The notes under the pieces were generated by a model. The model was given only the letters and a program-made list of their open reading frames with translations, did no database searches and was not told where the DNA came from. Of a stretch of 64,000 nucleotides of DNA, positions 25,489-34,254 are shown piece after piece; position 1 is the stretch's first letter, and each line of letters opens with the position of its first letter. This DNA comes from Carboxylicivirga sp. (GTDB lineage: Bacteria > Bacteroidota > Bacteroidia > Bacteroidales > Marinilabiliaceae): assembly GCA_025210475.1 (NCBI GenBank), contig JAOARW010000104.1:145801-209800 (forward strand), in the 5' to 3' direction. A program made the translations under genes and the position numbers.

Positions 25489-25528
25489 TTAAAACGAATT
25501 ATGTAGTTATATTTGTATTGTCAATACA
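25486..25528 (+). promoter_or_regulatory. Promoter and probable BlaI operator of the blaI-blaR operon
   Basis: TTG at 25486-25488 and TATATTTG at 25508-25515 (TAnnTTTG) are separated by 19 bases, a textbook Bacteroidota promoter. The dyad TGTATTG-T-CAATACA (25514-25528) overlaps the -7 end and the expected transcription start, and has the TGTA/TACA arms seen in BlaI/MecI operators. Autorepression by the BlaI at 25558 is inferred. Confidence 0.65.
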
Positions 25529-25557
25529 TTCATGGTACATTTTTTAATATTTAAACG

Positions 25558-25929
25558 ATGATTACAAAACGATTAACCAAGCGCGAAGAAGATGTGATGA
25601 AGATATTGTGGGAGGCCGGTAAAGGCTTTGTGAAGGATTTATTAAAACAGCATCCTGAACCCAAACCACACTATAATACTTTTAGCACCATTATTCGCGG
25701 ATTGGAAGAAAAGGGTTATGTAGCCCATAATTCGTATGGTAATTCGCATGAGTATTTTCCAGCGGTCACCAAAGAGGATTATCGTAAAATGTTTATCAAA
25801 AATGTCGTTTCCGATTATTTTGAGTCTTCCTATAAAAATGTGGTATCCTTTTTTGTAAACGAGGACAAGCTAAATGTCGACGATTTAAAGGAATTGATTA
25901 ACATTATTGAAAAGAAAAACCAAGGCTGA
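25558..25929 (+). CDS. BlaI/MecI/CopY-family transcriptional repressor
   Basis: A 123-aa winged-helix repressor (penicillinase-repressor family). The N-terminus RLTKREEDVMKILWEAGKG is the family signature. The recognition helix region reads HYNTFSTIIRGLEEKGYV, and the wing/cleavage region HEYFPAVTKEDYRKMFIK is where BlaR1-type proteases cut related repressors. The C-terminal dimerisation helices include VSFFVNEDKLNVDDLKELI. It overlaps the sensor gene by one base (stop at 25929), so the two are co-translated. Controlled genes besides its own operon are not visible here; no beta-lactamase is nearby. Confidence 0.92.
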   Translation: MITKRLTKREEDVMKILWEAGKGFVKDLLKQHPEPKPHYNTFSTIIRGLEEKGYVAHNSYGNSHEYFPAVTKEDYRKMFIKNVVSDYFESSYKNVVSFFVNEDKLNVDDLKELINIIEKKNQG

Positions 25930-28712
25930 TGGATGCATTTCTCGAACTACAGCTTAAAACAGGTGGAATTATTGCCATTTCGGTTTTAGTATACAGCTTA
26001 TTGTTATCTCGCGATAGTTTTTTTCAGCGCAACAGAGCGTGGCTTTTGGCAACTGTTATAGTACCATGGATAGTTCCATTATTGGCAATGCCGGTTTGGT
26101 TAAAAAGTTTACTTTATCAACCAAAAGAATCGGCCGAGGCATTTGTATTGACCTATGATGTGCCCATTACCAATGTAAGCACCGCTCCGGCGCCCGAACC
26201 AATTAACTGGTTGTTGATTGGCATAAGCTTGTATGCTGCTGTTAGTTTGATATTGGCCCTGCGTTTGATTTGGGGATATGTTATCATTCAACGATTAAGG
26301 AAAAAAGGACAACCTATGTCATATAAAGGTTATGATGTTGTTCTTCTTCGAAACAAGGATATTAATCCGTTTTCTTTTTACAGAACCATTTACATGCCGA
26401 AACATTTGGAGAGAGACCGTAACCGGCAAATGATTCTGGAACATGAGCGCCGTCATTGTGCTCAACTACATTCAATTGATATTTCGCTGGCCGAATGGCT
26501 GTTGATCATCCAATGGTGGAACCCGTTTGTTTGGTGGCTTCGTAAACTAATAGCCCAAAACCATGAATACTGTGTTGACAACGCAATGATCCAGATAACA
26601 GAAGAACCAAAGGTATATCAATATTCATTACTCAATTTGTTAAACAGCGACAGGCGAATGCAATTGGTGAATAACTTCAACCAAAGTTTAACTAAAAAAA
26701 GACTTGTAATGATGAATAAAAAACATACAAACCGATTGATAGGATGGAGTAAAGGCTTATTACTTGTTCCTGTTGTAATAGCTGCTTTATTGGCTTTTAC
26801 CGATCCCAATAAAACTGTTGTAGAAGCGAAAGCGGATACAGAAATTAAAAGTGCCCTCGACTTAAGAAAACACATTGCAAAAACCATCAAGTATCCGTTA
26901 ACTGCGAGAGATGCAGGATATGAAACAACCATATCGGCCTACTTTAAAATCGATAAGAATGGTAATATCGGTAAAGTAAATATTGGCAAAAAAACAGGAG
27001 CTAAGCAACTGGAGAAAGTGGTTGTGGTAGCGTATGCCGCTGACAGTAAAAAGGGATTTGATAAAAAAGCTGATACTTCGATGCTTGATGAAGTTCTGGA
27101 AGAGGAAGTAATACGCGTGCTGAATGGATTGCCAGTAGTAAAAGATAAAGAATGGGTAGATCGTTTATTACAAATTGATGTACAATTTAAACTTCAAGGA
27201 AAATCCAGTGATTCAGGCAGAAGCTTGGCAGAAAGTTGGGAAGGAAAAGAAACTCGTTTGACTAATTCGGAAGGTCAGGAGTACAGTTTAATTGCAAATA
27301 ATGGCAAACTAAATATTAATGGACCAAAAGCTAACCGACCAATATTAGTATTGGATGGTAAAGAATTAAACTGGTCGGATTTATCCACTTTGGATCTGGA
27401 TCATATTAAAGCCATTGGAAAATCTCCTGCTGGTAACTATGTAAAAAGTATTGATAAGAAAGCTGAAAATGGTGCTTTTTTGCTTCATAGTGAAGAATTT
27501 CTGCTGGCAAAAATAAAAGATGGAAAGGGTTATGTTTCAACAAAACCAGGTTTAATAATTGTTGATGGTGAAAAATTTGATGGTGATCTTAGTGATATTT
27601 CACCAGATCAAATTGAATCAATGAACGTAATGAAGGGAGAGGCTGCAATTGCAAAGTATGGTCAGGATGCTAAAGAAGGTGCTATTGAGCTAATTTTAAA
27701 AAAGGATAAAAATGGTAAACCCGATGCCTCAGCAATTAGGAGCTCTGAGAGTAAGGTCGTACCAATGTTTATTGTTGATGGAAAAGAATTAAGTGAAAGT
27801 GAGTTCAAAAACCTTTTCCCATTTAATTATCATAGTGAGACCAAACTAAAAGGACAAGCAGCGGTTGATAAATATGGTGAAAAAGCCAGAAATGGTGTAA
27901 TTGTAATTAATACTAAAAATCCGAATGGTACATCAGGTAAGAGAAGGATGGTGATGGGGCAACCAATGAAGATGACACCTGAAAATGTTATCCGTATTAG
28001 TGCCGTTGATAAAAACGGCCCTTTATACGTGGTTGATGGAGTCAAAAAGACTTCTCTTGATATAGATCCCAAGCAGGTAAATACAGTAACAGTGCTAAAA
28101 GGAGAACAAGCTGAAAAACTTTATGGTGCTGATCCCGAAAAGGGGGTGATTTTAGTTACGACCAAAGATGTTGGTAAAGAGGATTTAAATCACATAAAAA
28201 TTCGCTCAACAGATTCAGAAAGTGTCCAAATAGCAGATAACTTCAAAGGGAAAAGACCATATATATTACTTGATGGTAAAGAATTTGATGGAAGTATGCA
28301 GGATGTTGATCCGTATAAGATTAAGTCAATATCAGTATTAAAAGACGATCGAGCAACAGCTCTTTATGGAGATAAAGCAAAGGATGGTGTTATTATGATA
28401 ACATCTAAAAACGATTATGAAGATGAAGTAAAAGTTATTGCTTATGGTACCATGGCAAAGGGAAACAATTCTAATCTCGGTACATTGCTAACACGAAATG
28501 GTTCGCAAGCTGAAAATCTATTTCTAAAAGGAAGTTCAGGAAACAATAATCCATATATTGTTCTTGATGGGGAGGAGTTTGCAGGTGATTTAAAGGATAT
28601 AAAAAGTGATGATATAAAATCGATTTCAGTATTAAAAGATCATGCTGCAACGGAATTATACGGCGATAAGGGCAAAAATGGAGTGATCGTAATAACTTCA
28701 AAAATCAAATAA
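25929..28712 (+). CDS. BlaR1-type M56 sensor protease with TonB C-terminal-like domain and tandem plug-like repeats
   Basis: A membrane sensor of 927 aa expected to cleave the BlaI repressor. Membrane segments lie near residues 12-28, 37-60, 92-118 and 275-290. Between the third and fourth is the cytoplasmic M56 zinc protease domain with HERRH at 172-176 and NHEYCVDNAM. After the last segment the chain should be periplasmic. Residues ~306-425 (RKHIAKTIKYPLTARDAG, SAYFKIDKNGNIGKVNIG) resemble a TonB C-terminal domain. From ~470 there are about six copies, starting near 470, 539, 611, 697, 776 and 874, of a unit like YIVLDGEEFAGDL followed by IKSISVLKDHAATELYGDKG and GVIVITSK, the plug motif of SusC receptors. 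VIAYGTMAKGN before the last copy recalls the SusC pre-plug segment. No penicillin-binding domain is seen. It is much longer than BlaR1 (~600 aa). Confidence 0.9.
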   Translation: MDAFLELQLKTGGIIAISVLVYSLLLSRDSFFQRNRAWLLATVIVPWIVPLLAMPVWLKSLLYQPKESAEAFVLTYDVPITNVSTAPAPEPINWLLIGISLYAAVSLILALRLIWGYVIIQRLRKKGQPMSYKGYDVVLLRNKDINPFSFYRTIYMPKHLERDRNRQMILEHERRHCAQLHSIDISLAEWLLIIQWWNPFVWWLRKLIAQNHEYCVDNAMIQITEEPKVYQYSLLNLLNSDRRMQLVNNFNQSLTKKRLVMMNKKHTNRLIGWSKGLLLVPVVIAALLAFTDPNKTVVEAKADTEIKSALDLRKHIAKTIKYPLTARDAGYETTISAYFKIDKNGNIGKVNIGKKTGAKQLEKVVVVAYAADSKKGFDKKADTSMLDEVLEEEVIRVLNGLPVVKDKEWVDRLLQIDVQFKLQGKSSDSGRSLAESWEGKETRLTNSEGQEYSLIANNGKLNINGPKANRPILVLDGKELNWSDLSTLDLDHIKAIGKSPAGNYVKSIDKKAENGAFLLHSEEFLLAKIKDGKGYVSTKPGLIIVDGEKFDGDLSDISPDQIESMNVMKGEAAIAKYGQDAKEGAIELILKKDKNGKPDASAIRSSESKVVPMFIVDGKELSESEFKNLFPFNYHSETKLKGQAAVDKYGEKARNGVIVINTKNPNGTSGKRRMVMGQPMKMTPENVIRISAVDKNGPLYVVDGVKKTSLDIDPKQVNTVTVLKGEQAEKLYGADPEKGVILVTTKDVGKEDLNHIKIRSTDSESVQIADNFKGKRPYILLDGKEFDGSMQDVDPYKIKSISVLKDDRATALYGDKAKDGVIMITSKNDYEDEVKVIAYGTMAKGNNSNLGTLLTRNGSQAENLFLKGSSGNNNPYIVLDGEEFAGDLKDIKSDDIKSISVLKDHAATELYGDKGKNGVIVITSKIK

Positions 28713-28742
28713 AAGGCCAACCTAATTCTTAAACAAATAGTG

Positions 28743-28784
28743 AGGATCGCATCTGAAGGCCAACGACTTCAAAGATGCGATCCT
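28743..28784 (+). terminator. Terminator of the blaI-blaR operon
   Basis: Perfect 12-bp stem AGGATCGCATCT (28743-28754) / AGATGCGATCCT (28773-28784) with an inner GAAG/CTTC pair, followed by TATTTTTTTAG. It is shared with the convergent DUF4249 gene. Confidence 0.85.
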
Positions 28785-28812
28785 TATTTTTTTAGTTCCT
28801 ATATAAAGTAGA

Positions 28813-29655
28813 TTATTTTATAATCTTTTCTTCTTCTTCAACCTGTATGCTCCGTTCGTCATAAGACCAGGCCCGGAAATAACCTAACACATCCTTTCCC
28901 ATATTGGATTCGGGATTAAAAGGTGTTGAACTGCCACCGCCTTGCTGGTCAATTATTTCATCCAATTGCGAATAATATTCATAGGTTCCTTCATCAATTG
29001 AAAAAGCCTTAATGGTAACCAAATCGTCTTCGGTAAATGAAAAACGTAAGGGGGTGAATTCGATGGTTTCTTCATTGGCAAAGAATTCGTGTGACCAAAC
29101 ACTGTAGGTTTCTTCTTTCTCAGCCCCGTTTAAATAATATTTGATGAGGTAATAATTTTCTTCTTCTGGATTATTTTTTAAAGTAATTTCCAGGTTGTAT
29201 TCAGTTTCATCTTCGCTGCTGCCAAAACCGTCAAACTTTTTATAACCAAGTTTTACAATTTCAGTTGGGGTCAGTATTTTACTTTTTCCTTGATAACTTT
29301 TATCGGCTATTTTTATATCAAGGGTATACTCATGGTCTCTCTGGCCTCTTAATAACTGCCCTTTGTATAAGCCATTTCCCAAATGATCTAATGTTTCACT
29401 AATTCCGTCAGAATTAATGATGGTTATGGTAGCATTTTCTTCAAAGTCTGGTGCTTCATCGGAGAAATAACTGGATGTATAATTTAATTGAACTTCGGCA
29501 GTCTGGTCCAGTGTAATCTGACCATCAATCGATAGTTTAGGAGCAGCATCATTAAGATCAACATCAATGACCTCTTCACAAGATTGTAAGGTGTTGCCAA
29601 GCAACATACTCAGTGACAGATAAAACATGGTTTTGAATAATATATTAGATTTCAT
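28813..29655 (-). CDS. DUF4249-family lipoprotein
   Basis: A 280-aa exported lipoprotein whose signal ends at LGNTLQSCEEVIDVDL. The sequence from there (APKLSIDGQITLDQTAEVQL, then GISETLDHLGNGLYKG) matches the DUF4249 pattern, beta-rich proteins that accompany TonB-dependent receptors in Bacteroidota, probably as surface-side partners. The ATG at 29655 is preferred over a TTG three codons upstream. It is separated by 10 bases from the receptor gene upstream on the same strand and ends at the shared terminator at 28743. The transported substrate is unknown. Confidence 0.87.
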   Translation of the reverse strand: MKSNILFKTMFYLSLSMLLGNTLQSCEEVIDVDLNDAAPKLSIDGQITLDQTAEVQLNYTSSYFSDEAPDFEENATITIINSDGISETLDHLGNGLYKGQLLRGQRDHEYTLDIKIADKSYQGKSKILTPTEIVKLGYKKFDGFGSSEDETEYNLEITLKNNPEEENYYLIKYYLNGAEKEETYSVWSHEFFANEETIEFTPLRFSFTEDDLVTIKAFSIDEGTYEYYSQLDEIIDQQGGGSSTPFNPESNMGKDVLGYFRAWSYDERSIQVEEEEKIIK

Positions 29656-29665
29656 GGGTAGCAAT

Positions 29666-31978
29666 TTAAAATTTAAAATTCCAGGTTACAGAAGGCACAA
29701 TGCCAAATAAACTTAGCTTAACCGCTTCAGTGACATTGGGGTTATTCTCATTTTCACGAAAGTTTATGGTGTAGGCATTCATGCGGTTGTACAGATTGTA
29801 AAGTGAGAAATCCCAGCTCGACTTTATACGTTTTTTACCTTTTCCTTCGAGGTGAAAATTCAAATCCAGGCGGTGGTAATCGGGCATGCGATAGCCATTG
29901 CGTTCGGTGTAGTAAGGCACCTGATTTCCGTCAAATTCGTATTTACCACTCGGAAAGGTAACAGCATTACCAGTATAGAATATCCAATTGGCCGAAATCG
30001 AAAGACGTTGAGATAGCTGATAGCTGGTAACAACCGATACATCATGTGTTTTATCATAGGACGAGTCGTACCATTGTCCATTATTAATGCCATCAATCTT
30101 GTTTTCAGTTTTTGATAAAGTATAACTAACCCATCCGGTAAAATCACCGTATTTCTTTTTTAAATATAGCTCGAGCCCATAGCTACGCCCTTCGCCCTGT
30201 AATACATAGGACTCGATGTCTTCATTAAGCATTACCTGCGTACCATCTTTGTAGTCGCTTATATGGTTCATGGATTTGTAATAAGTCTCTGCCGAAAATT
30301 CAAAGGCATTATCCATAAAGTTCCGGAAAAAACCAATGGAATATTGATTGACTGTAGTTGGTTCGATATTGAAAGTACTAGGCGTCCAGGTATCGGTCGG
30401 TTGACCGGAGGTACTGTTCGACATCAGGTGAAGGTATTGTACCATTCGGTTAAAGGAAGCCTTAACCGAGCTGTTTGAACTATAACGGTAATTGATGCCA
30501 AGGCGTGGCTCTAGTCCGTAATAGCTTTGCATGATTTCACCTTTATCGAAATATTCTTTGTCGATAATGTTATTATCATCGTCGTAGGTAATGTTTTCTC
30601 CGGCGCCAAACTGGTTAAACATCGATGCCCTCAATCCATAATCCAAAACCAGCTTAGTACCTAACTTCTTTTCATTACTAATGTACAGAGCTGATTCTAA
30701 CCCTTGTTTTTCGGCTACCTTAATATCTGAAATGGATTGATCTTCGAATAAAAATTCTCCCGGATAAAAGGTGTGGTAGGTGAGGTTCATACCAAATTTT
30801 GTGGTGTTTTGCGGATTGGCATACCAGGTAAAATCTTGTTTAAGACTAACATCTTTAATGCCCGATTTCATGCTGCCATTATCGCCAAAATTAAAACCAT
30901 AATCATACTCGCTGTATAAAGCCGTGGTATTAGAAAATAGTTGGGCACTGAATAAATGATTCCAACGCAGGGTGGCAGTGGTATTACCCCAATCCATTCC
31001 CAAGTCTTCAAACCCAAAATCGTCTTTGCCAAAATAGCCCGATAAAAACAGGCGGTTATTATCATTTATTTTGTAATTCAGTTTGGCATTCAGGTCGTAA
31101 AAATACATTTTGGTACCACTTTCAATCTGGTTGGCACCTCTCGCCATTAAATCTGCGTAACTTCTTCGTCCCGAAACGATAAACGACATCTTATCTTTCA
31201 TTACAGGTCCTTCAATGGTTAAGCGCGATGCAAGTAAACCAATACCTCCTGAGCCCTGTATCTTTTTCATATTACCATCGCGCATGTTGATGTCCAGTAC
31301 CGAAGCCGCGCGTCCGCCATAATTTGCAGGTATGCCACTTTTGTATACTGTCATTCCTTTGATGGCGTCGGCATTAAAAACCGAAAAGAAGCCCATTAAA
31401 TGAGAGGCGCTGTAAACCGGTGCTTCATCCAGCAGAATAAGGTTTTGATCAATTGAACCACCCCGAACGCTAAAGCCATTACCTCCTTCAGAAACAGTGC
31501 TGATACCGGGAAGTAGTTGGATGGTTTTAAGTACGTCGCGTTCACCAAACAATACTGGCAGTTTATCAATGGTTTTCATGTCCAGCTTTTCACCAATCAT
31601 TTGTGTAGCCGCAACATTTTTGTCCTTTTTTTCAGCACTAACTACAACTTCGTTTAGCGCTGTTTCATTGGTTTGAAGTTGGATTTTAATTGTTTGGTTA
31701 GCACTTAAGTTAATTTTTCGATCCTGCGTTTTATAGCCAACAAAACTAAAAAAGACGTGCTGTTGGCCAGCCGGCAATGTTAAGGAGTAAAAACCATAGG
31801 TGTTGGTCATGGTACCGGTTGTTTTATCAGCCGTATAAATGGTAACTCCAATTAAGGCCTCTCCGGTTTCAGCATCGGTAATTTCGCCACTAATTGTGTG
31901 TTTCTCTTGTGCGGGCGAATAAAAATAGATCAGCCAAAGTATTGCTATAGCTGACCATTTAACATGTTTTAAATCCAT
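29666..31978 (-). CDS. TonB-dependent receptor with carboxypeptidase-regulatory-like domain
   Basis: A 770-aa outer-membrane receptor. The signal peptide is about residues 1-23 (AIAILWLIYFYSPAQ). The carboxypeptidase-regulatory domain runs ~27-105 (GEALIGVTIYTADKTTGT), the plug ~115-240 (GNGFSVRGGSIDQNLILLDE, AVYSASHLMGFFSVFNADAI), then a barrel ending in VPSVTWNFKF. It is smaller than SusC proteins and lacks the SusC plug signature VLKDxxAxxLYG, so it is an ordinary FecA/CirA-type receptor as usually paired with DUF4249 proteins. No STN domain. Substrate not assignable. Confidence 0.92.
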   Translation of the reverse strand: MDLKHVKWSAIAILWLIYFYSPAQEKHTISGEITDAETGEALIGVTIYTADKTTGTMTNTYGFYSLTLPAGQQHVFFSFVGYKTQDRKINLSANQTIKIQLQTNETALNEVVVSAEKKDKNVAATQMIGEKLDMKTIDKLPVLFGERDVLKTIQLLPGISTVSEGGNGFSVRGGSIDQNLILLDEAPVYSASHLMGFFSVFNADAIKGMTVYKSGIPANYGGRAASVLDINMRDGNMKKIQGSGGIGLLASRLTIEGPVMKDKMSFIVSGRRSYADLMARGANQIESGTKMYFYDLNAKLNYKINDNNRLFLSGYFGKDDFGFEDLGMDWGNTTATLRWNHLFSAQLFSNTTALYSEYDYGFNFGDNGSMKSGIKDVSLKQDFTWYANPQNTTKFGMNLTYHTFYPGEFLFEDQSISDIKVAEKQGLESALYISNEKKLGTKLVLDYGLRASMFNQFGAGENITYDDDNNIIDKEYFDKGEIMQSYYGLEPRLGINYRYSSNSSVKASFNRMVQYLHLMSNSTSGQPTDTWTPSTFNIEPTTVNQYSIGFFRNFMDNAFEFSAETYYKSMNHISDYKDGTQVMLNEDIESYVLQGEGRSYGLELYLKKKYGDFTGWVSYTLSKTENKIDGINNGQWYDSSYDKTHDVSVVTSYQLSQRLSISANWIFYTGNAVTFPSGKYEFDGNQVPYYTERNGYRMPDYHRLDLNFHLEGKGKKRIKSSWDFSLYNLYNRMNAYTINFRENENNPNVTEAVKLSLFGIVPSVTWNFKF

Positions 31979-32159
31979 GGAAAAGATTTAGGTTGAAAAT
32001 GTATAGGTCAATTTAATTGCTGTAAAGACAGCTTCAATAATAAAAGGATGCATTTGCATCATTTTTTTAATCTCTCCGGAAACAAATTTACAGTTATAAT
32101 CTAATGAAGCAGGAATAAATGTGATAAAACCGGAAAAGGCTGGCATGAATAAGGGAGGA

Positions 32160-32573
32160 TTATAATTCAGCCCATATTCGGGCTAAAGAGAAACCCGGAG
32201 CATCAATTTTTAAATCGAGGAAATAGCCAAATGGTGTTTGCGCTACCTCATATTTGGCATTTTCAAGTCTTTTTTGTGCTTCATCAAACAATTGCTTAGT
32301 GAAATCAACCGATGCTTTTGATTCGGAAAGATGAGCGAAGGAATGAAGTACAATGTTATTTGTTTTATTTTTTCGGGCTGCCCATTTTAAATGATTGGCT
32401 AATTTCTTTTCGCGGCTTTTCAAATCTTTTTCTTCATCGCTGGTTTCGACCTGGATGCAGGCCAGTAAACAATTGCTATACGATTGCCCTGGTCCCGGAT
32501 CAGGTGCTTCGGGCAGGTTTTTCTCGGCCGGGGTATAAGCAAAGTTGTTGGTGTAAAAAATCAAAACTTTCAT
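32160..32573 (-). CDS. Free-standing threonyl-tRNA synthetase editing-domain protein
   Basis: A 137-aa cytoplasmic protein resembling the archaeal ThrRS N-terminal editing domain, a D-aminoacyl-tRNA-deacylase-like fold that removes Ser or D-amino acids from tRNA. It begins MKVLIFYTNNFAYTPAEKN, as the archaeal domain does. NIVLHSFAHLSESKASVDFT, EVAQTPFGYFLDLKIDA and GFSLARIWAEL align with the domain's central and C-terminal blocks. No synthetase catalytic core is attached. Such stand-alone proteins could act in trans as proofreading factors. The assignment rests on remembered motifs and would need a profile search. Confidence 0.7.
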   Translation of the reverse strand: MKVLIFYTNNFAYTPAEKNLPEAPDPGPGQSYSNCLLACIQVETSDEEKDLKSREKKLANHLKWAARKNKTNNIVLHSFAHLSESKASVDFTKQLFDEAQKRLENAKYEVAQTPFGYFLDLKIDAPGFSLARIWAEL

Positions 32574-32760
32574 TTGTAACTGTTATTGGCTTTATAAAGC
32601 AATTTTAATATTTAAGCTTATGCGTGTATTCAAATATCCTAATTGTTAATATCATAAAGGTAGTTGACTAAAAGTATAATGCAAATAATCAATCTTATCA
32701 TCCTACTTGAATGTGTTGATTATTCATGCGATATTGAATTAGAATTCAAAACGATTAAAC

Positions 32761-34053
32761 ATGGTGAAAAAAATTCTAACCCAACAAGTGAGAGAGTTAT
32801 TACATGATGAAAATGTTCAGATAATTGATATCAGACCGGTTGATGCTTATAATGGCTGGCCCCTTCAGGGAGAAGAAAAAGGAGGACATATTCCAGGCGC
32901 CCGCACACTTCCTTATAAGTGGAGTAATTACATCGATTGGATTGAAGTGATTCGCCATAAGGGTATTGCAACCTATCAAACATTAATCATTTATGGATAT
33001 GATTTAAAAGAAACGCAGGATATCGCCGAGCTGTTTGAAAAAGCTGGTTACAATGATATTTTTATATATGAAGATTTTTGTAATGAATGGTTAACACAAA
33101 AGTTACCCTTAGATCAACTGGCACGCTATCAGAACCTGGTGTACCCCGAGTGGATCAATTCACTTTTAAATGGCGAATTACCACCCGATCATTCAGGTGG
33201 TGAAACAGTGATTGTACATGCCCATTACCGCAATCGTGAGGCTTATTTAAGCGGTCATATCCCCGGTGCAATTGATATGGATACTTTGGCATTAGAAGCT
33301 CCGGAAACCTGGAACAGGCGAAGCCCGGAAGAGCTTAAGCAAGCGCTGGAGAAGCATGGTATTACATCCAATACCACCGTTGTGCTTTATGGCAAGTACA
33401 TGAACCCTGATAATGCAGATCAGTTTCCGGGGAGTGCAGCAGGGCACCTGGGAGCCATACGTTGTGCTGCAATTATGCTTTATGCTGGTGTTAAAAACGT
33501 GAGGGTATTAAATGGAGGATTCCAAAGTTGGAAAGATGCTGGTTATGACATTGCATACGATGATGTTCCCAAACATCCGGTAATTGATTTTGGGGTAGCA
33601 ATTCCTCAAAAGCCCGAGTTGTTTGTGGATACCGGTGAAGCGAAAATAATGCTTAAGGATTCGGGCTCTGAATTGGTTTCGGTTCGATCATGGCCTGAAT
33701 TTATTGGCCAAGTAAGTGGTTATAATTACATCAGGAAAAAAGGCCGCATACCAGGTGCCATCTTTGGTAATTGTGGTTCGGATGCATATCACATGGAAAA
33801 CTACCGACACGTTGATCATACGGTTCGGGAAGAGCAGGAGGTGGAAGAGATTTGGCGCGATGCCCATATTACCCCCGATAAACATTTGGCCTTTTACTGT
33901 GGAACGGGTTGGAGAGGCAGCGAAGCCTTTTTTAATGCCTGGCTGATGGGATGGCCACGTGTTTGTGTTTATGACGGAGGTTGGTTCGAATGGAGCAACG
34001 ATCCTCAGAATCCCATCGAAGTTGGTGAAATGAAAGTTCTGGAGGGAGATTGA
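32761..34053 (+). CDS. Multi-domain rhodanese-family sulfurtransferase
   Basis: A 430-aa protein with three rhodanese-like modules. Module 1 (about 1-115) has VQIIDIRPVDAYNGWP and GGHIPGARTLPY but its active loop reads LIIYGYDLKE, with no Cys. Module 2 (about 125-270) has HYRNREAYLSGHIPGAIDMD and the loop VVLYGKYMNPDN, also without Cys. Module 3 (about 285-425) has ELVSVRSWPEFIGQ, GRIPGAIFGNCG and the loop AFYCGTGWRGSEAFF with the catalytic Cys. It should transfer sulfur from thiosulfate or a persulfide, with only the last module active. No signal peptide is evident, and no sulfur-metabolism genes lie nearby. Confidence 0.88.
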   Translation: MVKKILTQQVRELLHDENVQIIDIRPVDAYNGWPLQGEEKGGHIPGARTLPYKWSNYIDWIEVIRHKGIATYQTLIIYGYDLKETQDIAELFEKAGYNDIFIYEDFCNEWLTQKLPLDQLARYQNLVYPEWINSLLNGELPPDHSGGETVIVHAHYRNREAYLSGHIPGAIDMDTLALEAPETWNRRSPEELKQALEKHGITSNTTVVLYGKYMNPDNADQFPGSAAGHLGAIRCAAIMLYAGVKNVRVLNGGFQSWKDAGYDIAYDDVPKHPVIDFGVAIPQKPELFVDTGEAKIMLKDSGSELVSVRSWPEFIGQVSGYNYIRKKGRIPGAIFGNCGSDAYHMENYRHVDHTVREEQEVEEIWRDAHITPDKHLAFYCGTGWRGSEAFFNAWLMGWPRVCVYDGGWFEWSNDPQNPIEVGEMKVLEGD

Positions 34054-34202
34054 TTAAGTTTGCTTTATATCTTATGCGGCCGTTGCATTTTTTAAGCGAA
34101 TGCTATGGCTTCCTATCGTATTTACTCATTGATAGCAACTAAAATCACAGCATTTATCATTTAAAGAATTTTACGGCAATTAATTCGAAAAGAAGCGTGT
34201 AT

Positions 34203-34234
34203 TTGTGCTGTAAAAGCCTATTTTTACAGCACAA
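34203..34234. promoter_or_regulatory. 13-bp inverted repeat in front of the RND efflux operon
   Basis: TTGTGCTGTAAAA (34203-34215) is the exact reverse complement of 34222-34234, with a 6-base spacer, 20 bases before the adaptor start codon. A T-rich stretch (TTTCTTTT) follows. It could be a regulator-binding site or an attenuator/terminator. No regulator gene is adjacent. Confidence 0.6.
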
Positions 34235-34254
34235 TTTCTTTTAACCAAGTCGTT

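Noticed and set aside
25929..28712. Classical beta-lactam resistance locus
   Set aside because: Although BlaI/BlaR1-like genes are present, there is no penicillin-binding sensor domain and no beta-lactamase gene in the neighbourhood, so a beta-lactam role is not supported.
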